In this document: piece after piece, positions 16,508 through 24,972 of the stretch
Numbering within the stretch: the stretch's first letter is position 1
Layout: each line of letters starts with the position of its first letter
NCBI GenBank assembly: GCA_009911065.1
Contig: QXWR01000004.1
Span: 62,001 to 126,000, forward strand
Length of the DNA: 64,000 nucleotides
Source: Clostridiaceae bacterium
GTDB lineage: Bacteria > Bacillota > Clostridia > Lachnospirales > Lachnospiraceae
Reading direction: 5' to 3'
Notes under the pieces: generated by a model
Databases searched by the model: none
What the model was told of the DNA's origin: nothing
The model's input: the letters and a program-made list of their open reading frames with translations, nothing else
Program-made: the position numbers and the translations under genes

Positions 16508-17878
16508 ATGAAAAAAGGAGAAATCCTGGAAGGGATTGTGGAGAAAATTGATTTTCCCAATAAGGGAATTGTTTTTGTAGAAGGATGGCGTGTGGTTGTG
16601 AAAAATGCTCTTCCAGGACAGAAAATCCGTTTTGCCATTCATAAAAAGCGGGGGAATCAGGTAGAAGGACGTTTGCTTGAGATTCTGGAGCCGTCCCCAT
16701 TGGAACAGCAAGACAAGGCTTGCCCTCATTTCGGGACTTGCGGAGGCTGTTTATATCAAAGTCTGCCTTATGAAGAACAGCTAAAACTCAAGGAAAAACA
16801 GGTAAAAGAATTGGTGGACAAGGTTTGTGATAACTGGGAATTTGAGGGGATCAAAGCCAGCCCTCTATGGGATGGTTATCGAAATAAAATGGAGTTTTCC
16901 TTTGGAGACGAGTACAAAGATGGGCCTTTGGCTCTTGGGATGCATCGGAGAGGAAGCTTTTATGATATTGTCACTACACGGGAATGTCGAATTGTACATC
17001 CGGATTTTTGCCGGATTTTAAGCGCTACTTTGGATTATTTTTCGGCGGCTTGCATTCCCTTTTATAAAAAGCTGCAACATGTGGGATACCTGCGCCATTT
17101 GCTGGTTCGTCGGGCTGTGAAGACCGGGGAGATTCTGACAGCTCTGGTGACGACGACACAGACCGAGGGAATGAGAGAGGAGAAAGAGCTGTTAGAAGGC
17201 TGGAAGCAGACCTTAGAAAGTCTTTCTTTGGATGGAACCTTTGCGGGAATCCTTCATATTAAAAATGACAGTATGGCAGATGTGGTGCAAAGTGATGAGA
17301 CCGAGATATTGGCAGGAAGGGATTATTTTTATGAAGAGCTTTTAGGATTGCGCTTTGTCATCACCCCCTTCTCCTTTTTCCAGACCAATTCTTTAGGAGC
17401 TGAGGTTTTGTATTCAAAGGTGCGGGAGTATGTGGGAGAGACAAAGGATAAGGTGGTCTTTGATTTGTACAGCGGCACAGGGACCATTGCGCAGATTACC
17501 GCTCCGGTGGCAAAGGGAGTGGTGGGAGTGGAGATTGTGGAGGAGGCTGTGAGAGCGGCCCGAGACAATGCCCGCCAGAACGGTTTGGAAAATTGCCGGT
17601 TTATTCCTGGTGATGTGCTGAAGGTGATAGGGGAAATTGAGGAAAAGCCAGATTTAATCCTATTGGACCCACCCAGAGACGGCATTCATCCTAAGGCTCT
17701 TCAGAAGATTATTGATTTTGGTGTAAAACGGATTGTGTATGTGTCCTGCAAGCCTACCAGTCTGGTGCGGGATTTGGAAGTGTTTTTGGAAAATGGGTAT
17801 CAGCTGAAGCGGGGCTTCTGCGTGGACATGTTTCCAGCTACGGCTGGGATAGAGACGGTGGTAATGCTTTCCCAGTAG
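16508..17878 (+). CDS. rlmD: 23S rRNA (uracil-5)-methyltransferase, RlmD/RumA family
   Basis: A 456-residue SAM-dependent TrmA-superfamily methyltransferase that makes 5-methyluridine in 23S rRNA (Gram-positive RlmCD type by family knowledge). An N-terminal TRAM/OB domain (GEILEGIVEKIDFPNKGIVF) is followed by the 4Fe-4S cysteines in CPHFGTCGGCLYQSL. The SAM site is VFDLYSGTGTIAQI, and the substrate motifs are LLDPPRDGIHP and YVSCKPTSLVRDL with the catalytic cysteine. The remaining C-terminal MFPATAGIETVVML matches the family end. Which uridine(s) it modifies, and whether it is RlmCD or a paralogue, cannot be decided. It stands alone between a terminator and the KilA-N gene. Confidence 0.9.
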   Translation: MKKGEILEGIVEKIDFPNKGIVFVEGWRVVVKNALPGQKIRFAIHKKRGNQVEGRLLEILEPSPLEQQDKACPHFGTCGGCLYQSLPYEEQLKLKEKQVKELVDKVCDNWEFEGIKASPLWDGYRNKMEFSFGDEYKDGPLALGMHRRGSFYDIVTTRECRIVHPDFCRILSATLDYFSAACIPFYKKLQHVGYLRHLLVRRAVKTGEILTALVTTTQTEGMREEKELLEGWKQTLESLSLDGTFAGILHIKNDSMADVVQSDETEILAGRDYFYEELLGLRFVITPFSFFQTNSLGAEVLYSKVREYVGETKDKVVFDLYSGTGTIAQITAPVAKGVVGVEIVEEAVRAARDNARQNGLENCRFIPGDVLKVIGEIEEKPDLILLDPPRDGIHPKALQKIIDFGVKRIVYVSCKPTSLVRDLEVFLENGYQLKRGFCVDMFPATAGIETVVMLSQ

Positions 17879-17944
17879 AATATTCTTAAAGGAAAAAATA
17901 ATTAAGCATTTTGTAAAGATTGTAATGGGATTACAGGAGGATTA

Positions 17945-18799
17945 ATGGGGAAAATAATGAAAGATATAATCCATGCAAATGGAATAGATATTGGAATTTA
18001 TACACAGGATTTCGAAAATGAATTTATTTCATTGACGGATATTGCCCGGTATAAGAGTGATGATCCAACGGCGGTTATTCAAAACTGGATGAGAAATCGG
18101 GATGTTATAGAATTTATTGGACTATGGGAAAAGTTACATAATTCAGATTTTAAACCCCTCGAATTCGAGGGGTTTAAAAAGCAGGCAGGAGCAAACGCCT
18201 TTACAATGTCGCCAAAAAAATGGATAGAAGCGACAGATGCTATTGGTATTGTTTCAAAAGCAGGACGCTACGGAGGAACATATGCTCACAGCGATATCGC
18301 CATGTCTTTTGCAACTTGGATTTCTCCAGAGTTTCAGTTATATATTATGAAAGACTATAGGCGTTTAAAGACAGACGAAAACAGTCGGTTATCTTTGAAT
18401 TGGAATTTGAACAGAGAAATTTCTAAGCTGAATTACAGGATACATACAGATGCAATTAAAGAGACGCTGATTCCACCAGAATTAACGCCTGTACAGGTGG
18501 CATATAGCTATGCTAATGAAGCAGATTTGTTGAATGTCGTTTTATTTGGAAAGACGGCGAAGCAATGGAAAGAAGAAAATCCAACAGTGAGAGGAAATAT
18601 GAGAGATGAAGGGACGCTGAATCAATTACTGGTACTTGCAAATCTGGAAAGTTATAATGCAGTTTTGATTAATCAGGGTAAAAGTCAAAAAGAGCGAATG
18701 GAATTGCTTCGGCAATTGGCGGTACAGCAGTTACAGACATTAGAAACAGTAAGTTTAGATAACTTGTCGAAATTAGGAATAGAAATGGAAAAGAAATAA
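17945..18799 (+). CDS. KilA-N domain protein
   Basis: A 284-residue protein behind an AGGAGG site. The N-terminal ~130 residues form a KilA-N domain: EFISLTDIARYKSDDPTAVI, NWMRNRDVIEFIGLWEKLHN, SPKKWIEATDAIGIVSKAGRYGGTYAHSDIAMSFATWISPEF. KilA-N is a DNA-binding fold common in phage and large DNA-virus proteins, and in some chromosomal genes of gut Clostridia. The C-terminal half (residues 150-284) is helical, with a leucine-rich end that may dimerise. The gene is clearly more AT-rich than its neighbours, which suggests transfer. A 32-bp perfect palindrome lies inside the KilA-N coding region and encodes DFKPLEFEGFK. No phage genes flank it. Function is unknown. Confidence 0.85.
   Translation: MGKIMKDIIHANGIDIGIYTQDFENEFISLTDIARYKSDDPTAVIQNWMRNRDVIEFIGLWEKLHNSDFKPLEFEGFKKQAGANAFTMSPKKWIEATDAIGIVSKAGRYGGTYAHSDIAMSFATWISPEFQLYIMKDYRRLKTDENSRLSLNWNLNREISKLNYRIHTDAIKETLIPPELTPVQVAYSYANEADLLNVVLFGKTAKQWKEENPTVRGNMRDEGTLNQLLVLANLESYNAVLINQGKSQKERMELLRQLAVQQLQTLETVSLDNLSKLGIEMEKK
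18148..18179. repeat. 32-bp perfect palindrome inside the KilA-N gene
   Basis: Sixteen bases on either side of the axis between 18163 and 18164 are exactly complementary, with no spacer. The core is CCCCTCGAATTCGAGGGG, flanked by TTTTAAA and TTTAAAA. As RNA it would form a strong hairpin, and as DNA a symmetric protein site or a cruciform. Confidence 0.95.
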
Positions 18800-18866
18800 G
18801 AAATTACAGTGGAGTAGTATGAAATATCAATGCTGTACTTAAAAAGAGAGGAGAAGCTGGAAATAA

Positions 18867-19748
18867 ATGAATGTTCTAAAAATCGCCCTATTGCAGATTG
18901 CTCCCTGTAAAACATTAAAGGAAAATCTGGAAAAGGGTATGAAATGTTGTATGGAAGCAAAAGAAAACGGTGCAGATCTGGCGCTGTTTCCTGAAATGTG
19001 GAGTAATGGATATAATATTTATAACCGTCCAGTCCATGAATGGAAGGCGGAAGCTATTTTGGCTGACAGTGATTTTGTCCATAACTTTGGCAGTCTTGCA
19101 AAGACCCTTCATATGGCCATTGGCATAACTTTGCTTGAAAAGTATGAAAACGCTCCCCGCAATTCACTTATACTTTTTGACCGGTTTGGAGAACAAAAAT
19201 TCACATATGCCAAAGTACATACCTGTGATTTTGGTGAGGAACAAAATCTGACGCCTGGTGAAGACTTTTATGTGGAAACTCTTGATACGGCCTGTGGGGA
19301 AATAAAAGTTGGTGCAATGATTTGTTATGACCGGGAATTTCCAGAAAGTGCAAGGATTCTGATGTTAAAGGGTGCAGAACTTATTCTTGTGCCAAATGCC
19401 TGCCCAATGGAAATCAATCGTCTTTCACAGCTTCGTGCCAGAGCTTTTGAAAATATGACCGCTATTGCCACCTGTAATTATCCGGAATCGGTCCCTGACT
19501 GCAACGGCGGTTCAAGTCTCTTTGACGGTGTGGCCTATCTTCCTGAATTGGACCATTCGCGGGATACCTGCGTTTTTCAGGCAGATGGGAAAGAAGGAAT
19601 TTACATTGCCAGCCTTGACTTGGAGCAGCTTCGTAATTACCGGACAAAGGAAGTACATGGAAATGCCTATCGACATCCCAGGAAATATGGACTCTTGGTG
19701 AATAGCAAAATTGATCATCCGTTCATCCGATCTGATTATCGGGAGTAG
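18867..19748 (+). CDS. Carbon-nitrogen hydrolase (nitrilase superfamily)
   Basis: A 293-residue soluble amidase/nitrilase-fold enzyme. The catalytic triad is visible as Glu in LALFPEMWSNGYN, Lys in TYAKVHTCDF and Cys in GAMICYDREFPES. Start 18867 is the first ATG of MNVLKIALLQIAPC, which matches the usual beginning of the fold; a GAGGAG lies about 15 bases upstream. Members hydrolyse amides or carbamoyl compounds, for example N-carbamoylputrescine or omega-amides. Neither a polyamine nor a nitrile pathway is adjacent, so the substrate is not assigned. It may share a transcript with the KilA-N gene 67 bases upstream. Confidence 0.85.
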   Translation: MNVLKIALLQIAPCKTLKENLEKGMKCCMEAKENGADLALFPEMWSNGYNIYNRPVHEWKAEAILADSDFVHNFGSLAKTLHMAIGITLLEKYENAPRNSLILFDRFGEQKFTYAKVHTCDFGEEQNLTPGEDFYVETLDTACGEIKVGAMICYDREFPESARILMLKGAELILVPNACPMEINRLSQLRARAFENMTAIATCNYPESVPDCNGGSSLFDGVAYLPELDHSRDTCVFQADGKEGIYIASLDLEQLRNYRTKEVHGNAYRHPRKYGLLVNSKIDHPFIRSDYRE

Positions 19749-19796
19749 GGAGCGTGTGAAAATATATATGGAACACTAGAGCGTGTCTGAAAAATC

Positions 19797-19876
19797 ATTC
19801 GTGTCATCTTTACGTCTGCAAAACTCACCGTAGCCCTACTACCCATTCGTTTTGCAGTTGTGTAGATGACACGAAT
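19797..19876. repeat. 80-bp nested inverted repeat (hairpin element)
   Basis: Outer arms ATTCGTGTCATCT (19797-19809) and AGATGACACGAAT (19864-19876) are perfect 13-bp complements. Inner arms CTGCAAAAC (19816-19824) and GTTTTGCAG (19849-19857) are perfect 9-bp complements. The element lies between two convergent genes and could end transcription from both, but it has no long T run directly after the stem. The size and symmetry also fit a small non-coding repeat element. Confidence 0.75.
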
Positions 19877-19908
19877 AGCAAGCACAATTTACTTTATTTT
19901 ACTTTACT

Positions 19909-20994
19909 TTACTTATCAAAAGTATGGTTTTCATCTATATCGGAAGCTTCTGCTTTCAAACCTTCCGGTTTTTCCAAGGTAAAGGCAGCTATGGATTTTA
20001 ATTTCCTTTTGGCTTTTATTTTCGCCAAAGGTAAAATGATGATTCCGATTATAATTCCAAGAACCACAAAGGTTGGCAAGTGAGATAAAAGCCATACCAG
20101 AAAGTCCACAAGGCTGTTGCTTACACTTTCCAGGTTTCGGATAAATCCTTTTTGAATACGAGCGCCAACGGAATCAGGAACGGTGGGGGTGAATACACCA
20201 ACTTCCTGAATGTAAATATGTATGGTACTGTAATTTACCTGATTGTCAAAGGTTCGAAGCTGGGATTCAAAGCCTTCCAGCTGGTAGCGGATTTCAGAAA
20301 GGCGTTCTTCCAGGGCAATGACTGCTTCCAGTGTATCTGCCTTTTCTAACAGAGCCCAAAGCCGTTCTTGTTCAATGGTTAATGATTTTTTTCGGCTTTC
20401 AATGTCCGTGTATTGCAGCGTTACGTCTTGGACATTTTCAGAACGGCTGGTAATATTGCTCTGCTCACCCATTTGGGATACAAATTGATCCAGATAAGTA
20501 GAAGGAATGCGGACCATCAAATAGGCATTCCGCCTCCGCTCCAGGCCGGAAGAAATACTTGCGCCGCTAATGTCCGACTGCTCAATATAACCGCCTTTTT
20601 CTAAAACAGACTGACGGATGTTTTCCATCAGGGAATCAAAGCCTGTGGTTTCCGTATTCAGGCTGACTGTGCGAATCAGCTTTCGGTCCAGAGCTGATTG
20701 GGAAGATGACTGGTTTTGCAGCTCCGGCGGGATCATGGGTTTGGCGGAAGTATTGATATTGGATTCTTCATAAAAGTTTCCCTCTTCTTCATAAAGGGCT
20801 TCGTCTTGCTCATAAAAGCCGCCATCCATCCACACATTATCCGCTGCCGCTGCTGGCGCTTCATCAAAGGCAGCGGCAGTTTCAGCAGTAACAGCAGCAG
20901 ACTTGGAGCCGCCTCCATTACAGGCGGTCATGGTTCCGGCAGAAAGAAGCAACAGGAAAAGATAAGTCGTCAGGTAATGAAGTTTTCTTTTCAT
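19909..20994 (-). CDS. DUF4349 lipoprotein
   Basis: A 361-residue secreted lipoprotein. The signal peptide ends in a lipobox (LLLLSAGTMTAC, Cys at about residue 25). An acidic, low-complexity segment precedes the conserved DUF4349 core. That core begins near RKLIRTVSLNTETTGFDSLMENI and includes YLMVRIPSTYLDQFVSQMGE, VTLQYTDIESRKKSLTIEQERLW and the coiled-coil LEAVIALEERLSEIRYQLEGFESQL. A transmembrane helix near residue 310 (LPTFVVLGIIIGIIILPLAKI) is followed by a basic cytoplasmic tail, so it may be anchored at both ends. It is the last gene of a minus-strand group with the exosortase and the VIT/vWA protein. The function of DUF4349 is unknown. Confidence 0.85.
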   Translation of the reverse strand: MKRKLHYLTTYLFLLLLSAGTMTACNGGGSKSAAVTAETAAAFDEAPAAAADNVWMDGGFYEQDEALYEEEGNFYEESNINTSAKPMIPPELQNQSSSQSALDRKLIRTVSLNTETTGFDSLMENIRQSVLEKGGYIEQSDISGASISSGLERRRNAYLMVRIPSTYLDQFVSQMGEQSNITSRSENVQDVTLQYTDIESRKKSLTIEQERLWALLEKADTLEAVIALEERLSEIRYQLEGFESQLRTFDNQVNYSTIHIYIQEVGVFTPTVPDSVGARIQKGFIRNLESVSNSLVDFLVWLLSHLPTFVVLGIIIGIIILPLAKIKAKRKLKSIAAFTLEKPEGLKAEASDIDENHTFDK

Positions 20995-21070
20995 AATTTT
21001 GTACCTCCCTTTGATATTCTGTATACGATACGTTTTGAGGGAGGCAAATTTATGGTGGAATGAATGATTT

Positions 21071-21847
21071 TTATTTATATTTTTTCAGCTTGTGGAAGAA
21101 CAGCCAAATCAAACCTACCGTACCAAGAATAATCATACAAGGCAAAGCCGTAAGGCCGGCATAATGAAGGAAAGCCGGTGAACTGGCTTTATAAGGACGG
21201 TTTAAAAGCGGTATTCCAAGAAGGATTGCAAAATACCAAAATGCAGGAAGCCACCACCATCTGGCAGATCTAGGAATGGAATCGGATGTTTTTTTCAGAC
21301 AGGCTTCTGTGGTGGCGTAAAGGGCAAGAAGTGAGGTAAAGTAGATTATGGTTCCAATCATCGTATGCAGGTTTTCAGCTGTCAGCCATTGGTTTAAGGT
21401 TCTAAAGGCCCCGCTCTTAAAGAGAAAGAGCGGGAGCCAGATGGAGATGAGAACCCGGAAGCCGTTGACCAGGATGGTAAACAGGTAGGATAAAGCCAAA
21501 GAACCTGTAAGCCAAAGGAAACGTTTCCAGTGGGTTTTCATCCGATGAAGGAAGGAAAAAATCAGCATGGCGGCGCAAATGATCATAAACCGGACTCCAG
21601 AGCAGGATGGGGCAAGGATAAACTGAAAGGAATGGTTTATGAATCCTATGGGGCTTACATACTCAAATGGGATTCCAGATAAAATTCCAATCCACCAGGC
21701 AGTGGGAGCCAGTATCCAGAGAAGCTGGTCGCTGTCTGCTGTGGCGTAAAAATATTTAATTCCCAACAAAAGAACCACACTTGCCAAATAAAATTTTCCA
21801 TTTTCAGCCAGGGATTTTTTAAAACAATACATACCATTACCATCCAT
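21071..21847 (-). CDS. xrtK: Exosortase (XrtK-like)
   Basis: A 258-residue polytopic membrane protein with about seven hydrophobic segments. The three conserved exosortase residues are present in order: Cys82 in LAPSCSGVRF, Arg131 in NGFRVLISIW and His161 in ENLHTMIGTI. Exosortases are transpeptidase-like membrane enzymes that process proteins with PEP-CTERM-type tails; they are common in Gram-negatives and rare in Firmicutes. I recall an exosortase K family in this phylum, but the subfamily is not proven here. The start at 21847 lies behind AGGAGGT. It begins 5 bases after the VIT/vWA gene stop, and that protein ends in a matching sorting tail. The pair is therefore probably a dedicated enzyme and substrate. 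Confidence 0.82.
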   Translation of the reverse strand: MDGNGMYCFKKSLAENGKFYLASVVLLLGIKYFYATADSDQLLWILAPTAWWIGILSGIPFEYVSPIGFINHSFQFILAPSCSGVRFMIICAAMLIFSFLHRMKTHWKRFLWLTGSLALSYLFTILVNGFRVLISIWLPLFLFKSGAFRTLNQWLTAENLHTMIGTIIYFTSLLALYATTEACLKKTSDSIPRSARWWWLPAFWYFAILLGIPLLNRPYKASSPAFLHYAGLTALPCMIILGTVGLIWLFFHKLKKYK

Positions 21848-21852
21848 GGAAG

Positions 21853-23889
21853 TTACCTCCTCTTTCGCCGGTAATGGAGAAATCCTGCGCCTCCAATCCA
21901 AAGAATTACCAGAAGGAGAAGCATTCCGCCTGGTTCAGACCCAGTAGTATACCCTCCCACAGAAAGGCTGGATACATGGAGAGGGAGGACAGACGGCTGA
22001 TTTACGTCCATGCTGTCTGCATTTGGGTTCCGAATGGTTTCTGTTACTGCCACAAAGGACGTGTAAGGAGTCATCATGCTGTATTTTAGGCCCAGGGAAG
22101 TAACCAGTTTCTTTGCAAGCTTGGAATCGGTTCCATTGCCGCCATAATCTGTCAGCTGCTCAATTCGTTTTCTTGCCCACAGATACCGGATGGCATTGTT
22201 TGCCTGGGAAGACGGGATCTCAGCTACAGAAATTTCTTTTACATAATCCTCATTGCCGGTTTTTCCTGTAATTTTAATGGTTCCGTTTGTGTCGCCGCGC
22301 CATTTTCCAAACAGGATGATGGGACGTTTGGCAAACAGGGTGGGAAGAACTGTAGGTTCCAGATCATAGGCGTCAAATCCCTGGAAGGAAACGTTAATGT
22401 CACTTAACAGGGGCGCCTCTACATAGGTACGGAAACGATTTGCCGTATCTTTGGCGTCTTTTTCATCTGTTACCACAAAGGCTTCCCCCTGACCGGCTTT
22501 TGCCATGCCGTCAATCAGATAGCGATTGACCGAATCCCCGATGCCAAACGAGAAAAAGCTGGTGTCAGCCAGATTAGCGTTAATGATTTGAAAAATCTCT
22601 TTTTCCCCGGAAATATATCCGTCTGTGATGGCAATTACATTTCGGGAAAATCCTTCGGTCCTGGGAATTAAGAGGGCTTCCCTAAGGGCAGGAGCAAGCT
22701 CAGTTCCTCCGCCTCCGCTTTCCTCGTCAATTAAATCTATGGCCCTTTTTATATGGTCCGGAGTGGCAGACACGGATTCTGGCGACATTTTTAAAGAAGC
22801 ATTGGAAAACAACAAAAGGTTAAAGCGGTCATCTGGTTTTAAGCCGGAGATTAAGTCCCGGATTAAGTCCTTTGCTGTGTCTAAAGGATAACCATACATG
22901 GAACCAGATACATCCAGCACAAAAATGTATTCCCTGGGAGGAAGCTGGTCGGGAGTGTAGCGCTCCGGCGGCTGAACCATTAACATAAAATAGTTTTCCT
23001 CTTCATCCGAGTCCAGCATCAGGCCGCAGCTGACATCTTGACCAGTTAATTTGTAATCCAGGATAAAATCCCGGTTTCCTGCATAGTCAGCCGGGTTTAG
23101 AAGAGTGACTTTTGCCTGATCTTCCCGTTCTTTTTCCACCTGGATTTTATGGGATTTGCAGGAAATATCTGTAATCGGTACACCAGTGGAAAGATTGACG
23201 GTTATATTGTACTTTTCATCGGGAGTTCTGCCTTCCTGGAAATAGGGGCTGGCTACCCAGTCGTCTGGGTCTTTTGCTTCGGACTCCGGACCGTCTTTCG
23301 TATCTTGGGGAGAGCTGGCATAACGGGGACCTACAACCGTGGGAAAGACAAACTCATAGACGCCTTCTGTGGAGGCGACCATTTCTGTATAGTGCAGTTC
23401 AATGCGTATGGTGTCACCAGGCATAATGTTTGCCACATCCATGGAAAAAACATTGGGCCGTTGCTGCTCCAGCAGGGAAGCGCTTTTTCCTTCGCTTTTT
23501 GCTTCCTCAAACGTCTTTTTTGCCTCCTCCCGTTCTTGAATCTTGGCTGTGATGACCTGATCTCCAATTTGCATTTTCATCCCGTGAATGGACACGCTGT
23601 CTGAGGCTGGAAAAATGTAGCTGGCGTTGATGGGATTGTTTCCTTCATTGGCATAAGTCTGCGTCACAAAAGTTTCTGCTATGACACCGCTTATGGTGGT
23701 GGACACATCCGTTTCTTTTAACGGAAGGAAATCTGTGTCAGGGTCAGCTCCCTCAATAAAAAAGTAGGGAGCCAAAATTTTTTCTTCCTCTTCTTCAGGG
23801 GTCTCATCGCCGTAGACGGCAAAGGAGCAGGTGAAAGACAGAAGAACAAGAGCCATACACAGCAGCTTTCCATGTTTTTTTCCTTTCAT
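21853..23889 (-). CDS. VIT and von Willebrand A domain surface protein with exosortase sorting tail
   Basis: A 678-residue exported protein. A signal peptide covers residues 1-27. An inter-alpha-trypsin inhibitor (VIT) domain spans about 55-190 (VIAETFVTQTYANEGNNPINASYIFP, AKKTFEEAKSEGKSASLLEQ). A von Willebrand A domain starts near 320 with an intact MIDAS motif DVSGS (Asp326). The end is tripartite: a SEPGG motif near residue 651, a hydrophobic stretch (MLLLLVILWIGGAGFL) and a basic tail HYRRKRR. This is the layout of PEP-CTERM-type tails cut by exosortases. It is transcribed just ahead of the exosortase gene. VIT/vWA proteins mediate adhesion in other systems; the role here is not known. 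Confidence 0.88.
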   Translation of the reverse strand: MKGKKHGKLLCMALVLLSFTCSFAVYGDETPEEEEEKILAPYFFIEGADPDTDFLPLKETDVSTTISGVIAETFVTQTYANEGNNPINASYIFPASDSVSIHGMKMQIGDQVITAKIQEREEAKKTFEEAKSEGKSASLLEQQRPNVFSMDVANIMPGDTIRIELHYTEMVASTEGVYEFVFPTVVGPRYASSPQDTKDGPESEAKDPDDWVASPYFQEGRTPDEKYNITVNLSTGVPITDISCKSHKIQVEKEREDQAKVTLLNPADYAGNRDFILDYKLTGQDVSCGLMLDSDEEENYFMLMVQPPERYTPDQLPPREYIFVLDVSGSMYGYPLDTAKDLIRDLISGLKPDDRFNLLLFSNASLKMSPESVSATPDHIKRAIDLIDEESGGGGTELAPALREALLIPRTEGFSRNVIAITDGYISGEKEIFQIINANLADTSFFSFGIGDSVNRYLIDGMAKAGQGEAFVVTDEKDAKDTANRFRTYVEAPLLSDINVSFQGFDAYDLEPTVLPTLFAKRPIILFGKWRGDTNGTIKITGKTGNEDYVKEISVAEIPSSQANNAIRYLWARKRIEQLTDYGGNGTDSKLAKKLVTSLGLKYSMMTPYTSFVAVTETIRNPNADSMDVNQPSVLPLHVSSLSVGGYTTGSEPGGMLLLLVILWIGGAGFLHYRRKRR

Positions 23890-24103
23890 GTCATTGTACC
23901 TCCATTGATTTTAGACCGCCATCCGGCAGAAAAGAGATAGATCTGCCTGACGGTGGTGATTTTTGATTTCCGGCTGTGTGGAATGTTGTTTTGCAGCTGA
24001 AATATTGTATGATTTAAAGATATACGATGTTGGTATCAGAAAAGTTTCAAAGTTGTATCAAACTTGTATCAGAAGAAAATTTTATTTCCGCAGGCAATAA
24101 AGC
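23890..24103. other. Intergenic region upstream of the VIT/vWA gene
   Basis: No gene is seen. On the minus strand a GGAGG lies just before the VIT/vWA start. An imperfect 15-bp stem (13 paired, about 23920-23956) lies between it and the likely promoter and could fold in the mRNA leader. I did not recognise a riboswitch. Confidence 0.4.
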
Positions 24104-24187
24104 CAATGAGCCAAATGCCGTATTTGCACGAGCATTTGGCTCATTGCCGCGAGGGTCAAATATCCTGTGCTTACACGAGCATTTGAC
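24104..24187. repeat. Two adjacent related hairpins downstream of tcdA
   Basis: The first is a perfect 15-bp inverted repeat, CAATGAGCCAAATGC (24104-24118) and GCATTTGGCTCATTG (24132-24146), extended by CGT/ACG inside. The second pairs GTCAAAT (24155-24161) with ATTTGAC (24181-24187). Both right arms are preceded by CACGAGC, so the two hairpins look like copies of one element. They lie just past the tcdA stop and may end its transcript. Confidence 0.7.
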
Positions 24188-24209
24188 ATGTCTTGTTTTT
24201 GAAGACGTT

Positions 24210-24926
24210 TTAGGAAATCTCAATCAATTCCCGCACCACTTCACCAGCAATCAGCAGTCCGGCTACGGGAGGGACAAAAGACATGCTTCCTGGTACAATA
24301 CGGCGGGAGTCTTTCTCCTCTGCCGAAAGAATGGGGGAAGCCGGAGGTTCTTTCGAGTAGAGAACCTTCAGATGCTCTATACCCATTTTCTTCAGTTCAC
24401 GCCGCATAACCCGGCACAAAGGACATACGGAAGTTTTGCTAATGTCCGTGATCTCAAACCGTTCTCCGTGGAACTTGTTGCCGGTTCCCATGGAGGAAAT
24501 CAGGGAAATTTTTTGACTGTGGGCAAATTGTGCAATGGCAAGCTTAGCTGCCACAGTATCCACAGCATCAATCATATAGTCGGTTTTTCCGGCAGTTTCC
24601 ATAATGGTTTTTAGATTATCCGGAAGCACAAAGGTATTGTACGTTTCCACTATGGCATTTGGATTAATATCAAGAATCCGTTCCTTCATGGCCTGAACCT
24701 TGGGAAATCCTAAGGTGCTGTGGCTGGCAATACTTTGCCGGTTTATATTGGTAAGTGACACTATGTCATGATCCATCAGTACAAAGCGCCCGATGCCGCA
24801 CCGGGCAAGAGCCTCGGCACAGTGAGAGCCAACGCCTCCCACTCCAAAAAGAGTGATGGAGGCGTTGGCAAGACGCTGTTGCTTCTCGGTTCCGATTAAC
24901 CGTTCTGTTCTGGAAAATTCATTCAT
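24210..24926 (-). CDS. tcdA: tRNA threonylcarbamoyladenosine dehydratase
   Basis: A 238-residue ThiF/E1-like ATPase that cyclises t6A to ct6A at position 37 of ANN-decoding tRNAs. The start MNEFSRTERLIGTEKQQRLANA is followed by the nucleotide-binding GVGGVGSHCAEALARCGIG. Then come the E1-fold motif LMDHDIVSLTNINRQ, the DAVDTVAAKLAIA motif, and FHGERFEITDISKTSVCPLCRVMRRELKK with a CxxC pair. The ATG at 24926 has AAGGAG upstream. It lies 46 bases after an IscR-like regulator gene on the same strand, so the two may be co-transcribed. The CsdA/CsdE sulfur partners of enteric bacteria are not seen here. Confidence 0.93.
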   Translation of the reverse strand: MNEFSRTERLIGTEKQQRLANASITLFGVGGVGSHCAEALARCGIGRFVLMDHDIVSLTNINRQSIASHSTLGFPKVQAMKERILDINPNAIVETYNTFVLPDNLKTIMETAGKTDYMIDAVDTVAAKLAIAQFAHSQKISLISSMGTGNKFHGERFEITDISKTSVCPLCRVMRRELKKMGIEHLKVLYSKEPPASPILSAEEKDSRRIVPGSMSFVPPVAGLLIAGEVVRELIEIS

Positions 24927-24972
24927 AGATGAACTTGCTCCTTGAATTTTACATTTTATTTGTCGGTCATGT

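Noticed and set aside
24027-24614. A 195-codon plus-strand frame near tcdA
   Set aside because: It crosses the two hairpins and lies antisense to tcdA, with no ribosome site.
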